NCBI GenBank assembly: GCA_950295325.1
Contig: OX485807.1
Coordinates: 50,890,796-50,954,795, forward strand
Reading direction: 5' to 3'
DNA length: 64,000 nt
DNA from: Polytrichum commune
Taxonomy: Eukaryota > Streptophyta > Polytrichopsida > Polytrichales > Polytrichaceae
The notes beneath the pieces were generated by a model. It searched no databases and was not told the DNA's origin. It saw only the letters and a list, made by a program, of their open reading frames with translations. Below, in pieces: positions 50,362 to 63,666 of this stretch (its first letter is position 1; each line of letters starts with the position of its first letter). The position numbers and the translations under genes are program-made.

Positions 50362-53300
50362 TCAGGTGTCATCTACAGCTGTCTTGTGAATTCTAGCCTC
50401 CAACTCCTCCAACTCCTCCAAATCAAGCTCATCGTCATCATCAGCAAGTAACTGCTCGTCATTTTCACTGAAAACAGATCTGTCCCAGCTTTGCTTCTCT
50501 GGAGCCTGCAACGAACAACCTCTGCGTCAGTTGCTCATACTACTAAGGTAAGCAAGCCTTAAACAGACTTTTAGATCTGCACCCACTTCTCATAGGACAT
50601 GAAATGCGCAATTAGAGCAACATGATTACAAGTCCAAATCACACCCATAGCCATTTTCCTCCTAATTTTCTTATTCTTTGTCAAAGTGATGATTCTCTTG
50701 AACATTGAATGATCATATAGGTCCGCCCATGAGTTGACAATTGAGTCTAAAATGGTTAACAAATTTTGCACAACAAGTCCAATTTTTTTGAACATGTGTC
50801 TTTTCAAAGTCCGCTCTTACAACTCCATCTGTCCACACACCACTCAAATATAGGTGTCCATTTAAGATGAGTAACCAAATTTTGCTCACTTACCCTAAGT
50901 ACATACACTTCATCCCCAGATTACTGCCCGATTTGGAAACTGAATATAGAAAATGTTACATAGAGACCTTGCTCCACAACTCGATCCAGTAGGTGCAGTC
51001 TATGATGATTATTCACATGGACAATGTGGCCTACAGACAGACTGTCCTCTACACAAATGAAAAACCAACAAATGGATGGATTTAGTATCACCACCTCCTG
51101 TGAAGGAGCTGAAGTCTGAACAGAGGCAGGCTCTTCATCTTCCCGATCATAGACATCAATAGCTTCCACATCATCCACAAACAAGCTTGCATCGGACAGA
51201 AAGAGCTCTCGTCCACTGTTCCACAAAACATCCAGAATACGTAAATTCCAGTCACCCAGCATCAATCTCGTAGGCAACTACGCCTGTACTTGTGAACATA
51301 GCATGTATTTGTGGCAGGGACATTGATTCAAAAATCATGAAATAGCCACAAAAATACAAACCTCATTCTGTCATTCTTGGCTCTTTCAGCTCTTTTGGTA
51401 GCGAGTTCTGCTTCTTTAATTTCTGCCTTTTGCCTCTTCCACTCTTCAAAAAGTTCCGTTGTGATTTGAGTTGATGTTTTGGTCATATGCCTCTGCAAAC
51501 ACATCAGTAAGCTTCTGCATACTAAGAACTCTGAGATTCAAAAATTAATGTGCAGTAGCAGACCTACTACCCACATGCCATGGTTAAATCAAGTATGAAG
51601 AACTGAACTTTCTTTCCCTGTATCAATTGAGACATTGATATAACTCTCAAGCAAGATGCTGCCTGCAACTTACCATCGAAGTGAAAAACATAACCCACAT
51701 CCTTCTGGGCACAAACCTGGTTTTCAATTTCTTCCTCAATAGACATCTTCTCGCCCTCTTCTTCAAGCAACGCTTTCATCTGTGATTTTAACACATAACC
51801 TGGTGGCAATGCATGTCGATAATGACACTCTTTACCACCATTAGGGCACGACCAAAACCATCCATACTGCTTCTTTTCGACTGCATCCAAAAAGTGCTTG
51901 CACACCTGCGAACCAGAATCTCTAGGGCTCAGTCATTGAGGTATTCTGCACTTAGCAAAGGACGTCCCAACTGCCATCAAATCTTCATATTTGATTATTT
52001 AATCTGAAGTGCATATGAACATTAATGACTCATTGACAACACCACATTGTAATAGAGTTGTCCTTCCTGACTGACCACCATGATGTATTTAGGAATGTGT
52101 GAGTAACATCTAACGATTGAAGAGGATCCATTTCATATAATTTAAAGAATCTCTTCACTTGCTTTGTGAAGAACCAAATCAGATACAAAAGCGATCCTTA
52201 TACAAATTCCTGCTCCGCACTGCAGCTCTTAGAAATATCCAAAATGAGTGGAGAAATTTACGATTTCAGTCGGTTTGTTGTGGATATACTCATTCCCCTT
52301 GGATTCCACAACCTTTTCTAGGGTTTCCTGGTCCCAATCCTCCATGTTTTCTGCAATTCGTAATAAGCAAAGCGAGTAAGAGAATCATCATACCACCATA
52401 CCTAAAGCATCCAAAACTCACTATTCTCCAAAGACACCCATGCATTGTGGAGTAACCTACCATCACGTTGATCACTGTAAATATCGATCTTCTCTCCCTT
52501 CCTCTCCACGCTAAGATCGTGTGAATACTTGCACTTGAAACCCTTGGCACACTGCCCATGTCGAAAGAATTCGCACACGACAGACTTAGGGTCCACACCT
52601 GGCATGAATCAAAAATATCAATATAACATCCAGTACACTTTGATGAAATCCAGCCACATATGCAACAAGATACTAACTCTGCTAAAGGAGCTCAAATGTC
52701 CACAACTCGTCTTTTAGAAAACATCAGCACACGCACAAAACTGGCAATTTTGAGTGGGCGAAAGAATCAGAGAGCATACCCACAGGAACCTTGGGCTGAC
52801 TGATGGCAACTTTAAACAGCTCATTCAACTCCTTCTCCCTCGCACTCTCCTCTTCCTTCTTTTTCTGCGAAAATTCATAACATTTGGATTCAGAATGGGA
52901 AGAACACCCTAAAATACATCAGGAAGCAGCTGAGCCACACAAGAACTCTATATATGTCACAAGGTCAGGATCCAAAAATTCAGCAAAGACCTGACATAAC
53001 TTGGAATCTCCCTCCAAAACAATCATCACCACATGCATTCATCAACCATGCGTTCGCTCTTCCAAGTTACTATAAGGTAGAACCACCACACCTTGAAATC
53101 TACAATATAAGGACATAATAATTTTCAATTATCTCCACCACCTTAACATCAGGTCCCCTTTTGGTTTTCAGTCATCTACCAATGAAAACTCTGCACCCCT
53201 ATATGATTTGCATACAAAGTTCATATCATATAGAGGACTCTTCGGCACGTTGGAATCCCCCTTTTAATTGCTAACATTGAGAAACATCTAAACTTCATCA

Positions 53301-53639
53301 ATCTCATAATAACAGTACATATACACACTCAGCGCTTTAAAGTGGCAGTTTTACCACCACCTACCCTACCACATCCAGATGGATGTGTAGACGAAAAAGA
53401 AAGGAAGAAAGAAGGAAAGAAAGGAAGATTTAAGGAACCTTTAGGGCAGCCTTGGCAGTCTCCCCACTCTTGGGACCTGCTTGCACCGATTGATGCAAGC
53501 TCTGGACATACTTCTGGACATTTTTACTCTTGTTCTTATTCTTGAGCCCGAATGTTTTATCCTCCACCACTTTCTGCTTCTTCGCTATGTCTGCCTTCGA
53601 TTTCTCCTTTGAAGCCTTCGGAGCTGCCTTGGGAGGCAT
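50362..53639 (-). CDS. ZC3H15: ZC3H15/DFRP1-like CCCH zinc-finger protein (365 aa)
   Basis: Eight exons on the minus strand: 53639-53439, 52864-52780, 52598-52461, 52350-52262, 51905-51717, 51492-51362, 51215-51095 and 50505-50362. Phases close to 365 aa. The N-terminus is [13 protein letters not shown] with [14 protein letters not shown], then two CCCH fingers ([19 protein letters not shown], and the pair [19 protein letters not shown]...[10 protein letters not shown]). The conserved linker [17 protein letters not shown] lies between them. A Lys/Glu-rich helix leads to the MSGRELF motif, and the acidic C-terminus ([17 protein letters not shown]) matches the DFRP-type domain. In eukaryotes this protein binds and stabilises the GTPase DRG1 and associates with ribosomes. 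It is shorter than the animal protein. It is divergent to the p28 gene. Confidence 0.92.
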
Positions 53640-54162
53640 CTTGTCGAACTCTACTCTAACCAAACCCTACCCTCTAAAGCCCTCCTCTCTTCGTCCTGCC
53701 ACCGTCAAAAATGTTAGAAAATTTAAGAAAAATCAGCACGAATGCGATGTTTTCTACTAAATCTATTAGGCACCCGATGCTTTCAATTTGCTCTAGAAGC
53801 TAATTGCGATGCGAAGCAGCCATGCGGCACTGGTGCTACGAGAAATGCTGCGAGGAGAGTTAGGGTTAGCCTTTTGGGACGAAGGTAGTCGTGAAATGTA
53901 CCCATTTAGAACATCTGGCGAGGTTTGCTCATTGGAAGAAAGGGATCAAAAAGGCAAAGTCTGAATCTAAGATTCTTGAACATTCTAGAGAGAACGCTAG
54001 CGGGAAGGGATGAATGGTCGGGTGGATGGATGGATGAATACTGGTGCTTGTGACAAATGGTGAGTACGTTCATCCATTATGGATTGATAGTTTTTGAAAA
54101 AGTCCACCTTCAAAAGTTTCATTCGTTTCTCCAATTGATTGGTGTGGCTTTTCATAGTACAT
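53640..54162. promoter_or_regulatory. Upstream region of ZC3H15
   Basis: Contains the 5' leader and presumed promoter of the minus-strand gene. No specific element can be assigned. Confidence 0.4.
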
Positions 54163-54165
54163 TAA

Positions 54166-54645
54166 GGGTTGTTTACACCATGGACCATGAAGGCATCCCA
54201 AGGCCCTGTAAAATATGTGACTGGTAGTTGAACTTGTTCCAAGACCCCTTCAGTTTACACCAAGGAAAAATGTTAGTGACCATGGAGTTCAAGGTTTTCA
54301 AAAGACGTATTTTAAGGCCTACATTGTTCCCTGACATGGTCCAATGGGTTTTGTGGTGGGAAAGGCAAAATAGGTGCCCTAGTAGAAAAAGGCAAAGGCC
54401 CACGGCAAAGAAATGTTGTTATTATATTTTTTTATTGAATGTTTTTTGGGCATATATTAAAAAAAATCAACACATTCACTTATGGTGCATGATCATTCCT
54501 CTTGGTCCACATTTGGTTTACACCTAGTGAGGGGACCAAAGGCTTTGTAAATTGATTTTTAAAGAAATTGGACCATGAAAGTTGGACCATAAAGTTGGGC
54601 CATCTTCCATGGTCCAACTTCATGGTCTATGGTGTAAACCAGCCC
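54166..54645. mobile_element. 480-bp MITE, Tourist/PIF-Harbinger-like
   Basis: The inverted ends are GGGTTGTTTACACCATGGAC and, at the right, GGTGTAAACCAGCCC with a longer match through CTTCATGGTCTA. The 3-bp duplication TAA stands at 54163-54165 and 54646-54648. Non-coding; short frames inside it are ignored. Confidence 0.85.
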
Positions 54646-54648
54646 TAA

Positions 54649-56245
54649 ATGGGCCATAGTAATTTTCTAAAGCCCAAGCTAATTCTCATAATACAAAAAT
54701 GTAATGCAAGGCACATTCATTTTCAACCCACACTAAATTTCTGGTAAAATATTAAAATGGGCCACACTAATATTTTCTAGAAAATTAATGTGATTTTGTG
54801 CTACTTTTTTCAATGAACTAAAAGTTAATGTGTTAATTAGAAGTCTTTATAAAGACTTAGGGGAAGACTTGGGATTTGGACCCACGTTAATATCACTTTG
54901 ACTAGAAATTAGTGTGGCTCATGTTGATTATTTCCACGATAATCTTTCACCCACAAAAATAGGACTATTAAGTGTAGTTCATGAAGAATTTGGATTTTTC
55001 TACAATAATTACGAGCACTCATACCAAAGAGTCTATACATACTGGTTAATATGGTCTACATTATAATTTTTGTATTATGGTGGTAAATTTTCTTATATGA
55101 TTCATGTAAAAATATCAAGATCATTGTAACATTCTCGATGAGTTCAAAAATATTTTTGGTCATTTAGCATAGTAAGAATCATTAATTATTATCCACACTT
55201 TCGGCCATGGGTTGTCTAGTCCTTAAATGCTTGAGAAGCCAAAAATGGTTGTGAAGGTTTTTCAAAGTAACTCTCTTTCTCAAAATCTTTTGGTATTTAT
55301 CAAAATATTTGTGGAATTATAATTTCCATTAATAAATAATAAATAATAAAACAACTAAAGTTGTCATCACCCTATCCGCATGTGACACAAAGGATGACCA
55401 ATGTTTATTCTACATTCATTCTCGTAATTTATAGAATAACACCGTGAGTAGTTGTTTGCCCACTTTAGGGGCTCGAACTTCATGGCATATCAAGTAACTG
55501 ACACTTTTTTCCTTTTTCTTTTAAAAAAATCCACTTACATTTTGAACTTCCCAATGACTAATAAGTTTACAAAGATGAGGTGAAGCTTGAGCCCAATTCA
55601 AGGTAGCAAAAATATCGGTATCGGTATTGACAATTGTATGCAATAGTGTAACGGATTCATAACACCCATGTAAGTCAAAGGTGAAAATGTTGGAGGCTCG
55701 TGGCTGTAGTTTTAAAAAACATTTTATTAGTTAAATTGACCTTAAAATATAATCAAGTTGGGATGAATCACAAACTTATAGGGGCTAAGGATGTTTTTTC
55801 ACATACCCACAACACGGGGGCCACGAATCCCAAGCCGCACTTTAAGTTTGTATACACTCCCATATTTTCAAATTGAATGTCTAAATTTCTTAAACATGAA
55901 GTGGTGACAACACACATAAAGACCATTGTTAGTGTGTTCAATGAGGCGACATCGCATGAAGACATCGATACAAATTGGACCATATCAAATCTCCTAAGAG
56001 GGGTGAGTAAGGATTCACATTCATAAGAGTTTCCGACTTCTACAAGAAGTCTAATGGGTTTTAGGGTTTGTGATCGCGCACAGAGAATGGGGACGACAAA
56101 TAATCTTACACTACACTAAAACTTAAACAATTAAGGTTACTTTTCAAACCTCTCGAGCGTTGGATTTAGCATATTTCAATAGCAGTTTGGGAAATCTCAT
56201 TCTTTGATTCGAGCGTCATTGAATTGAGCTTTTTTGTTTTGCAGC
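54649..56245. other. AT-rich intergenic stretch and 5' flank of the p28 gene
   Basis: No gene is supported. A TTTTGCAG acceptor at 56237-56244, one base before the p28 start codon, suggests a non-coding first exon somewhere upstream of 56237. Confidence 0.5.
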
Positions 56246-58686
56246 ATGGGGGAACCAAAATCAGGTGAACCATGGCCGACTTTGCTCAAGTATGGAAACG
56301 CATCTGTTTTGCCAGACGAGAAAGGTGCTGGGCCTTCGAAACCACCAGCCAAGGTTCGTTCTTAGAGATGCAGCATCCTGAAATTTTGACGAAACTCGAT
56401 GCAATTTTCTTGGAATATAGTATCTCGATTGTCAACCTGATTGATTGATTCTTACCCACTTATTCAGATACTTAGTGAAGATTTTCAATCTGCGATTATG
56501 CAAACCTTTACTTGACCCGATCTTAACCCTCAGTTGTATATTAAGGCTTGGAATCTGAATGAAAGAATAGCTGCAGATATTGTTCAATATGCATCAAAGT
56601 CTTGGCTGTGAGACTTCATAATGCAATGTTCATTGTAACCAGAATGATAGTCAAGTTTTTTGTTAAATTGTGTTTGAAAATTACCATTTACATGGATTAC
56701 TTCTGTACGCAACATTTGTTGAAGAAAATCTTGTAGTTAGATAAATTTCAGTGATAAAATCCGGCAGACTTGCAGAAATTAATGCTACTTTATTTAGGGT
56801 TTGCACTTAAGACTTTCACTTAAATTGCAGGGAGCCAAAACTCCTCAACCGCCAACAGATCAAAGACCAAGTGTATCTCAAGTTGAAGATATCCTTGACT
56901 CCATCTTACCACCCCGGTAAAGACATCAAACATTTCAGAATGCAATTTCTTTTTCCATCCAGTGCAAAGTTGTTTGGGTTTCATGAATTTTGATTATTCA
57001 CCAATGTTGTGTTTGTAGACAATGGACACATGGAGATCAAATTTGGATCCAGCGGGTTTCAAGTGCACCGGCCACCCGCCTCGATGTCATCAATCTTCAA
57101 GTATTGAGAAAGAAATCTTTAGTCCTTCTTATCCATACATTATGGATTTTGGGAAATTGCATGTTGTTGGACAAATACAAGAGTAGACCATTTAAAATAA
57201 TACATTCATACATTTTTGTGTGAAATTGTGAAGGAAAAATTGGATCAACAACTGGAATATCGGCAAGCTCGAGAAGTGGGGATCTGCCCCATTCGCGAGG
57301 AGCTCTATGCTCAAGTAGGCACAATCCCATTTCATTCTCTGTCACATTTGTTGACACTTTCAGTTTGAGATGAATTTGGGTGAACCCTTGGGATTCGGAC
57401 CTTCATGATTTTTATACTTTTTTTGATGACTCTAAAAGTAATCCTGCAGTGTATGGATGAGCTAATTAGACAAATCACAATCAATTGTGCGGAGCGAGGA
57501 CTTCTTCTGCTTCGTGTTCGAGATGAGCTTCGCATGGCAAGAAGATTCCCAACACCCCACTCAAGCACATGATGTTTTACTGTGCAAAGTGCAATTCCTA
57601 AAACAGCTTAATGTTAATACTTGTGCAATTTAACATATTTTTCATTAAATAATGGATGTTAGTAATTAGTATTCTGAAAGGTTTTGATGATAGATAGGCT
57701 ATGGTGAATTTTTGCCTTGGACACAGACAATTGCTGCATACCAGACACTGTATGAGAGCAGCATTGCATTTGGACTGAGGAAAGCTCTGCAGACAGAATA
57801 TGGAAAAGCCCAAATGGAATTACGAACTCAACAAGTAAGTATATTTTACTTCCTCAAGAAATGACATGAAATTGATTTTAAAGTCCGGGAAGCCAAAAGG
57901 TATGCGTGACTAAAAGTACATCAAGGTGGTGTCAAACATGTTAATTTCCTAGAGTAAGGGGAGTGCAGTACATGGCCTATGGAGATAGAGGCTAGTATCA
58001 ATTTCATGGTCCAATTGGAAGAAAAGCTTGAGATTCCCTAAGTCTACATTCTCAAATGAAGGGAACTTATCTCCATGAAGTTGTAACAGGACACTCCAAC
58101 ACAAAGTATATCTCATTTTCAACTACATTGTAAGAGCAAAAGTGGTATAATTTGTTATGTCTAGAGATTGGCAGTCAACCACCAATCAGTTCCAATGGCA
58201 ACCAAAATCCGTTTTGTTTCAGGTGTGACACTTTTTTATATTAATGAATTAGGTGGAAATTAGATCATGATTTTAGTTTGTGACGGAAGTGATGTCCAAC
58301 ATCTTGGAGCATTGTAATGTGACAGTTGGAGACAGAGCTTAAAGAATTGGACCGACTAGTTGCTGAATGGAAGGTACAAATGTCTCTTCTTCCTTAATTA
58401 AAAAAAATGCAAATAACTTAGATAGCTAAGCTGTAAGGGCATTCATATGCCCTATCAAGATTAGGAGCTTGCTTATATCTTTGGATTTTGTGGATGCAAA
58501 CCGTATAAAAAACTGGTTAACGTTCATTGATTCCTCCAGAATAAGTGCGAGGTCAACGAAAGACGGGAAGCAGAGCGCAAACTGTATGAGGATAAGAGAC
58601 ATGCTGAGGAAGTTGCATATTTCAGCAGATCCAACAAACAACTGAAAGCCCAGCTTGAAGCATTCTTGGCTCCAGCTAAAAAATAG
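56246..58686 (+). CDS. DNALI1: Axonemal inner-arm dynein light chain p28 (248 aa)
   Basis: Eight coding exons: 56246-56353, 56831-56916, 57019-57100, 57234-57314, 57450-57536, 57727-57834, 58326-58373 and 58540-58686. The sum is 747 bp with all phases consistent. Signature segments of the p28/DNALI1 family are RVSSAPATRLDVINLQ, QAREVGICPIREELY, CMDELIRQITINCAERG, LLRVRDELRM and TIAAYQTLYESSIAFG, then a C-terminal coiled coil (ELKELDRLVAEWK, FSRSNKQLKAQLE). It is a light chain of single-headed inner dynein arms in motile flagella, which in plants means motile sperm. The intron after exon 5 begins GC (ATG|GCAAGA, 57537) and ends CACAG. Without that splice the frame ends after 10 more codons. 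Confidence 0.95.
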
Positions 58687-59229
58687 GATGTATGTATATC
58701 AGTTTCTTGTGTTTCCTAGTATTGATGTAGTAGTATTAGCAATGAATTTAAGCCATTCATTGAAAAGTACACTTGCATTGGGCTAATGCACATCAAAGAG
58801 CAACTTTGATGCCATTGGAAGTCAGTCTCACATCAGTACAAATTTGTTAATATCCAACAATTCAGTGATTCCAGAACAAAGCAATCGTGTTGAAAGGCAT
58901 ATAAATTGTTTGCAAACTAAATGTCACAAATCACACACATCTCAAGATGTAGAGTATCCACTGTGTTGGGAATAATTACATTCTATCTTCCTGCATTGCC
59001 TTAATAAAAAAAAACTCTCCCAATCTACCATCCTTTCAAGAATTCAAGAAGAATTCCAGGATTTATGTCTTTCAGCTTAGTTTACAGATATTAGAGCATC
59101 ACAATATTTTGGAAAAGACCAACTTGTCAATGGCCCCATTCCTAAACAAGTTCAAGCATGATTGAACATGATGAACGTATCCATCGAGATACAGCATTCA
59201 ACTCGCATTTCAATGCCAAAGGAAACATT
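58687..59229. other. 3' flank of p28, nothing else seen
   Basis: AT-rich, with an A-run near 59005. Presumed 3' UTR and terminator area between convergent genes. Confidence 0.5.
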
Positions 59230-59568
59230 TCATTGCTCCTGTGAGGTGCATTTCAAAACCAATTCTTCTATTTCAAGAAGGGTAAACGAGATTGACATTG
59301 GAGACCCGGTAGCATCAAGAGCACCCACTCTCTGAATTATCCAAATATCATGTACATTGTCCGCTCTGACTCGTACACAGCCAGAATGTTGAACGTATGC
59401 CTTAATTCCCAATGACAATACCTTGTTCTGAATGTCTCCTCCAAAATCTCCTAACCTAAGGAAAAAACTGCTGGAAGAAGGAAGGGAGGAGTATGACCTA
59501 ATCTTCATGAAATGCATCCATGAGGTACAATTTACTGAAACTTTGCCCGGCAAACCTGTCCCAACCAA
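59230..59568 (-). CDS. Unknown 112-aa frame between convergent genes
   Basis: A minus-strand frame downstream of the eIF3H stop. The first part is Ser/Phe-rich. The second reads like a folded beta/helical segment (VQHSGCVRVRADNVHDIWIIQRVGALDATG, then SFTLLEIEELVLK). No family is recognised. It could be a gene remnant, an alternative 3' exon of eIF3H, or chance. Confidence 0.25.
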   Translation of the reverse strand: MVGTGLPGKVSVNCTSWMHFMKIRSYSSLPSSSSFFLRLGDFGGDIQNKVLSLGIKAYVQHSGCVRVRADNVHDIWIIQRVGALDATGSPMSISFTLLEIEELVLKCTSQEQ

Positions 59569-59768
59569 TCAACCACATATCAAACGTGAGACTATGTTCA
59601 GAGCTACTGTCTCTCAGTACCACCTACATAAAGAATAACAAAAGATGACACTAACAAATATATGTCAAGCTAGCATATGGATAACAACATTTGCAATATG
59701 ACAACTTGAAGACATGTTGAAATTATGATCAATAATAGACATGTCTAGACCACATTGTTGCATATAGT

Positions 59769-62700
59769 TTATTGAAAGCAAGCCAAAAGAATAGTATTAT
59801 TACAGGTTCTGAATCCCTGCAATGCATAAGTATTACTCGGGTTCTTATCAGATGGATTGCTTCCATACCCATTCACTTGGCTGCAATAATTCGAGATCTG
59901 ATTGGTGATCAAGTAACTGTCCAGTCGCGAAGGCTCAGGGATGACTTTGAAAACAATATTATTGGGGTCCTCCTCGGGGAGTGGTTCCTCTCCAGCTGCC
60001 CTACGGGCTACATTCTCAGCTCTGCAATAACATCAGATGTGTATAAGCCACATGGATGAAGGAAATTTGTAGCTCTTCTTTTGAAACATCCATCTTTCAA
60101 AACATTTAGCATATTGTTCATTGATGTGAAAAATCTTCCAAATTCAGGAGCATATGAATACTTCACAACAAAATTTAAGGTTCCACTGGATACAAGTTAG
60201 GTTGCAATCCTAAATTGATGAATGTCAATCAACTACACTGATATGTGCTATTAGGTTGCCTTTGTGAATAGGTTGCCTTTTTAACCATGTAAATTACCTT
60301 CATTAGATCACAAAAACTTGTTTTTTTTTAAATCCTGCATTTTGTTACTGTGGTAACAATTTTTCAAAATAGTGCAGAATAGCAATAAATTAGCATGGGG
60401 CAACCTGATTGCACATATCAGTGTAGCTTAGTTTGGGACCAAGTCGATCCAATTGAGTAAGATAGAAGAAAAGGTCTGTTACCACACAATATATTCCTCT
60501 GAAAACATGATTGTAGATCAGTACTACAGTATTACTGTTGATGTTCTTGTTACCTTCGTTTCTGAAGCCATGTTTGTTGCTGTACTTGCTGCCTTGACAA
60601 GTTGCGATAGTAGTATTGGAACTGCACAATTCCAGAAGTAAATCTAATTGACATCTTACTTCATTTTGTTGTTTGATGTTGCTCTGATGTATATATACTC
60701 CACTCTGTTCTTATTATCTAAATTCTAAAAGTGTACTCAACTAGGCCTTATGTCAAGTTGTAAACACAGTTCAGACAGCTAAGATTTTGACCACCAATCC
60801 TTGCAACATCATTCCAATATACTAAATATAACAAAGCATTAATATGATAGTAAATCTACAATGTCTGAAAACACACCAAGTGACCACTAGCTTGTCAGAA
60901 ATACATCATACCTTCTGTTGTTCCATGGAAAGATCATCCATGCACTCGATCAGAAATTCCAGGTTTTTCTCCATGAAAGGGTTTGTGGACAAGACTAGTC
61001 TATCAAAGTCGCACTGCAAAATAGACCATAAAATATATAAGTATCACCAACAATTCAGCTCAAAAATCACAGATCTATTCTAGATGGGTTTCTATGGCAG
61101 GAAAATTCTCGTCTGATTGACCAATCTGTTGACTAGACAGATGGTTCAACAAGTAACTGCACATGCTACTACAATTGCCTTAGTCTGAAGTAGCCTGCAG
61201 CATATGCAATGCAGGGATAATATACTTGAAATGGGGGCCTCACTATTACTGATGCAGCCCATGACTTATATAGATAGTACCAGGAGAAGAGAAGGGTAAG
61301 AAGAAAAACCTGAGTAGCAGGAGCTTCGGGTTCCAGTTCTGTCATCAAAGAACTCACAAGAGCAGAATTGGAGATTTTCACCTGAAGCAGACGAAAAAAC
61401 AACTTCACTGAGAATGTTCAAGAAAATCTAATAAGCCCTGAACACCTTATAGATTGCTTTAAAATGTCATGAATTCAAGGAGACATTCAAGTGTCTTACT
61501 GGAATCTCCTCAAAAATATCCTTCCAGGTCATATTCTTTTCCCTCAACCTGTAACAGAAAAGAACATGCCAAGTCAGGTGGACAAAAACAGCCTGAAAAA
61601 TTCTGGTAATCTAGCACTTGATCAAACTGGGTAAAAAATAGGCGACTATCGATTCTAATTAAGAATGCAATACGCATTAATAAATTTTAAAAACTTACTT
61701 CTCTCCAGTGAAATTTTGATTGCGATAAAGATCCATAAAGGAGTCAGTGAGTTTCAAGGCCTTCAGTGCCAACACCCCTTGGCTAGAACGAAGAGGATCG
61801 TAGATAATACAAACACATCTCTTTATATTCTCCTGCACAATAGGTCAAGCAAATGCAACAATCAGATGACATACACATATGTCATGACTCGTACTTCAAT
61901 GTAACAAAGGGTTCACATACTGTTACTGCAGTTATTTGGTAAATTGAATCCTTAAAATATCCATTGTGAACAAAATACTTCCAACTTATATTGAACCCAC
62001 CTGATAATTCAGAAATGTCTCAATGAGCTCCACAGTCTGGAATGATCCCATGTAGGTCGACTGGTACCTTCAGATGCAGACAAGATGCAAGTTGTGAATT
62101 ATGGTCAGTCCAGATGTCAGCTTCGCACTTCCATCAAAGTGAACTCCACGGTTTGGTAGAGTGCTTTTGATATAACGTCTATACTTTGCCTCCCTGACAA
62201 CACTTTTATCACCCTAAGGAAGAGACAAGTTACTCCAACTCTGTTAAATCAGATCACTTCCATCTGATGCAAGTTAATAATCCTGAAAGATAAGTTAGGA
62301 AATGAATACCAGCCAACGGTATTATTGTCAACATTCACTTCCCGTAGACACCGCATCATCTCCAGCTGGTAATTTGCACCATCTGCTTCCACCTCATCCT
62401 CCTCTTCCCCTCCTCGACTCTACACCCAATACATATGCATGCAGCAGGTCAATACAACTGTGAGCTGATCCTGTTCAGATCTACTATGTGAAAATTTGAA
62501 AGTCAGAATGACTGAATTTGCTTGGAGGCACACACCTTCAGCAACATGCCCCCACTTTGCATTTCAGACCTTGTGATTGCCCAGATTACTATTTAGTGTA
62601 GCCATAAAGTGTGTTCCATGAGCTAGTCAGCGAAGTGCTGATAAATTACAAATATTTCCACAACTCTCTGCACAATTTCGGGGCACCTCCCAGGACTAGA

Positions 62701-63666
62701 ATGATTGTGATGGATCTGAGGAAATAACACGTGAAATTGAAATGAAAATTCAGAAAATCCCTCCAAAAGAATCTTCTGATAAAGATGTTTGCAACATCGA
62801 GGCTTCTACTATATGTACGGGTCAAGTCATCATCATCCAGCTGAAGCTATGGACCTAGGTATTTCAACGGACAAAAACAAAAGAACCGCCCACTACACTC
62901 TTTCATCTCTTTAGAGTGCGTACTAAAATAATGCGGGCGGGGTATGTGTCGCTCAAAGAGCAATAAGCTTCGAAATATGTTAATAGAAGAAATATGTTAA
63001 TAGAAGATGATTGGTTCCACTGCTCGGGGAGAACCGGCGGTTAGTTACAGATGAACCGGTTGAGTTTGAGAAATAACCGGTTGAAATTCGAGACTTCAGG
63101 AGAATTACCGATCATTTTAGAGGAATCTATAGAATATACCTCAAATGAATAAAGCAAAACTGGAATATGTCAACATGTAACCGGTTGGATTTAGAATCAC
63201 TAGGATCTTGACCGACTATGCCCAAAAACTTCCCGGGCAGTGATTGGTTCAGTAAAAAAAAAATTGAAGTAAATGAGGCCCACACTGAGAGAAGAGTTTA
63301 GCTCTGTAAATGGGCAACATACCGGGAATGGAAAACAGTTGGTGACTTCCAGAATGCTGCCGATGTCAAGACCAAGCAACTGACCCGTAACAAGTGCGGG
63401 CATGCACTCCTTGCAGTGTTTAATAATCTTCAACGCCACCTGAACACATAAAAGTGTCAAAGCTATGGCAATTCTGAACCATGTCCCATGTACATAATGT
63501 GCATAATGTCAATTTATAACTTATGACATCCTCGACACCACATTTGTAGTTTCGTCGAAAAGAATATCAGGCCACGTACCAAGCCATCGACCTGCACCAC
63601 CCGCAACGGCACCACAGTCTCTTCGGTGGCTGCCGCCTGCGCGAACGACCGCATCGGAGCTGCCAT
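59769..63666 (-). CDS. eIF3H: Translation initiation factor eIF3 subunit H (352 aa)
   Basis: Ten exons on the minus strand: 63666-63580, 63439-63323, 62419-62310, 62067-62001, 61832-61699, 61548-61500, 61381-61310, 61013-60912, 60621-60554 and 60021-59769. The sum is 1059 bp, with phases closed and GT-AG throughout. The MPN domain begins [15 protein letters not shown] and contains [19 protein letters not shown] and [10 protein letters not shown]. The later part has [33 protein letters not shown] and [16 protein letters not shown], all typical of plant eIF3h. The subunit belongs to the eIF3 complex, supports scanning and reinitiation after upstream ORFs, and its MPN lacks the metalloprotease zinc site. 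The last exon carries an unusual tail of about 37 residues after SNYCSQVNG, which may be an exon read through a missed splice. Convergent with p28. Confidence 0.95.
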
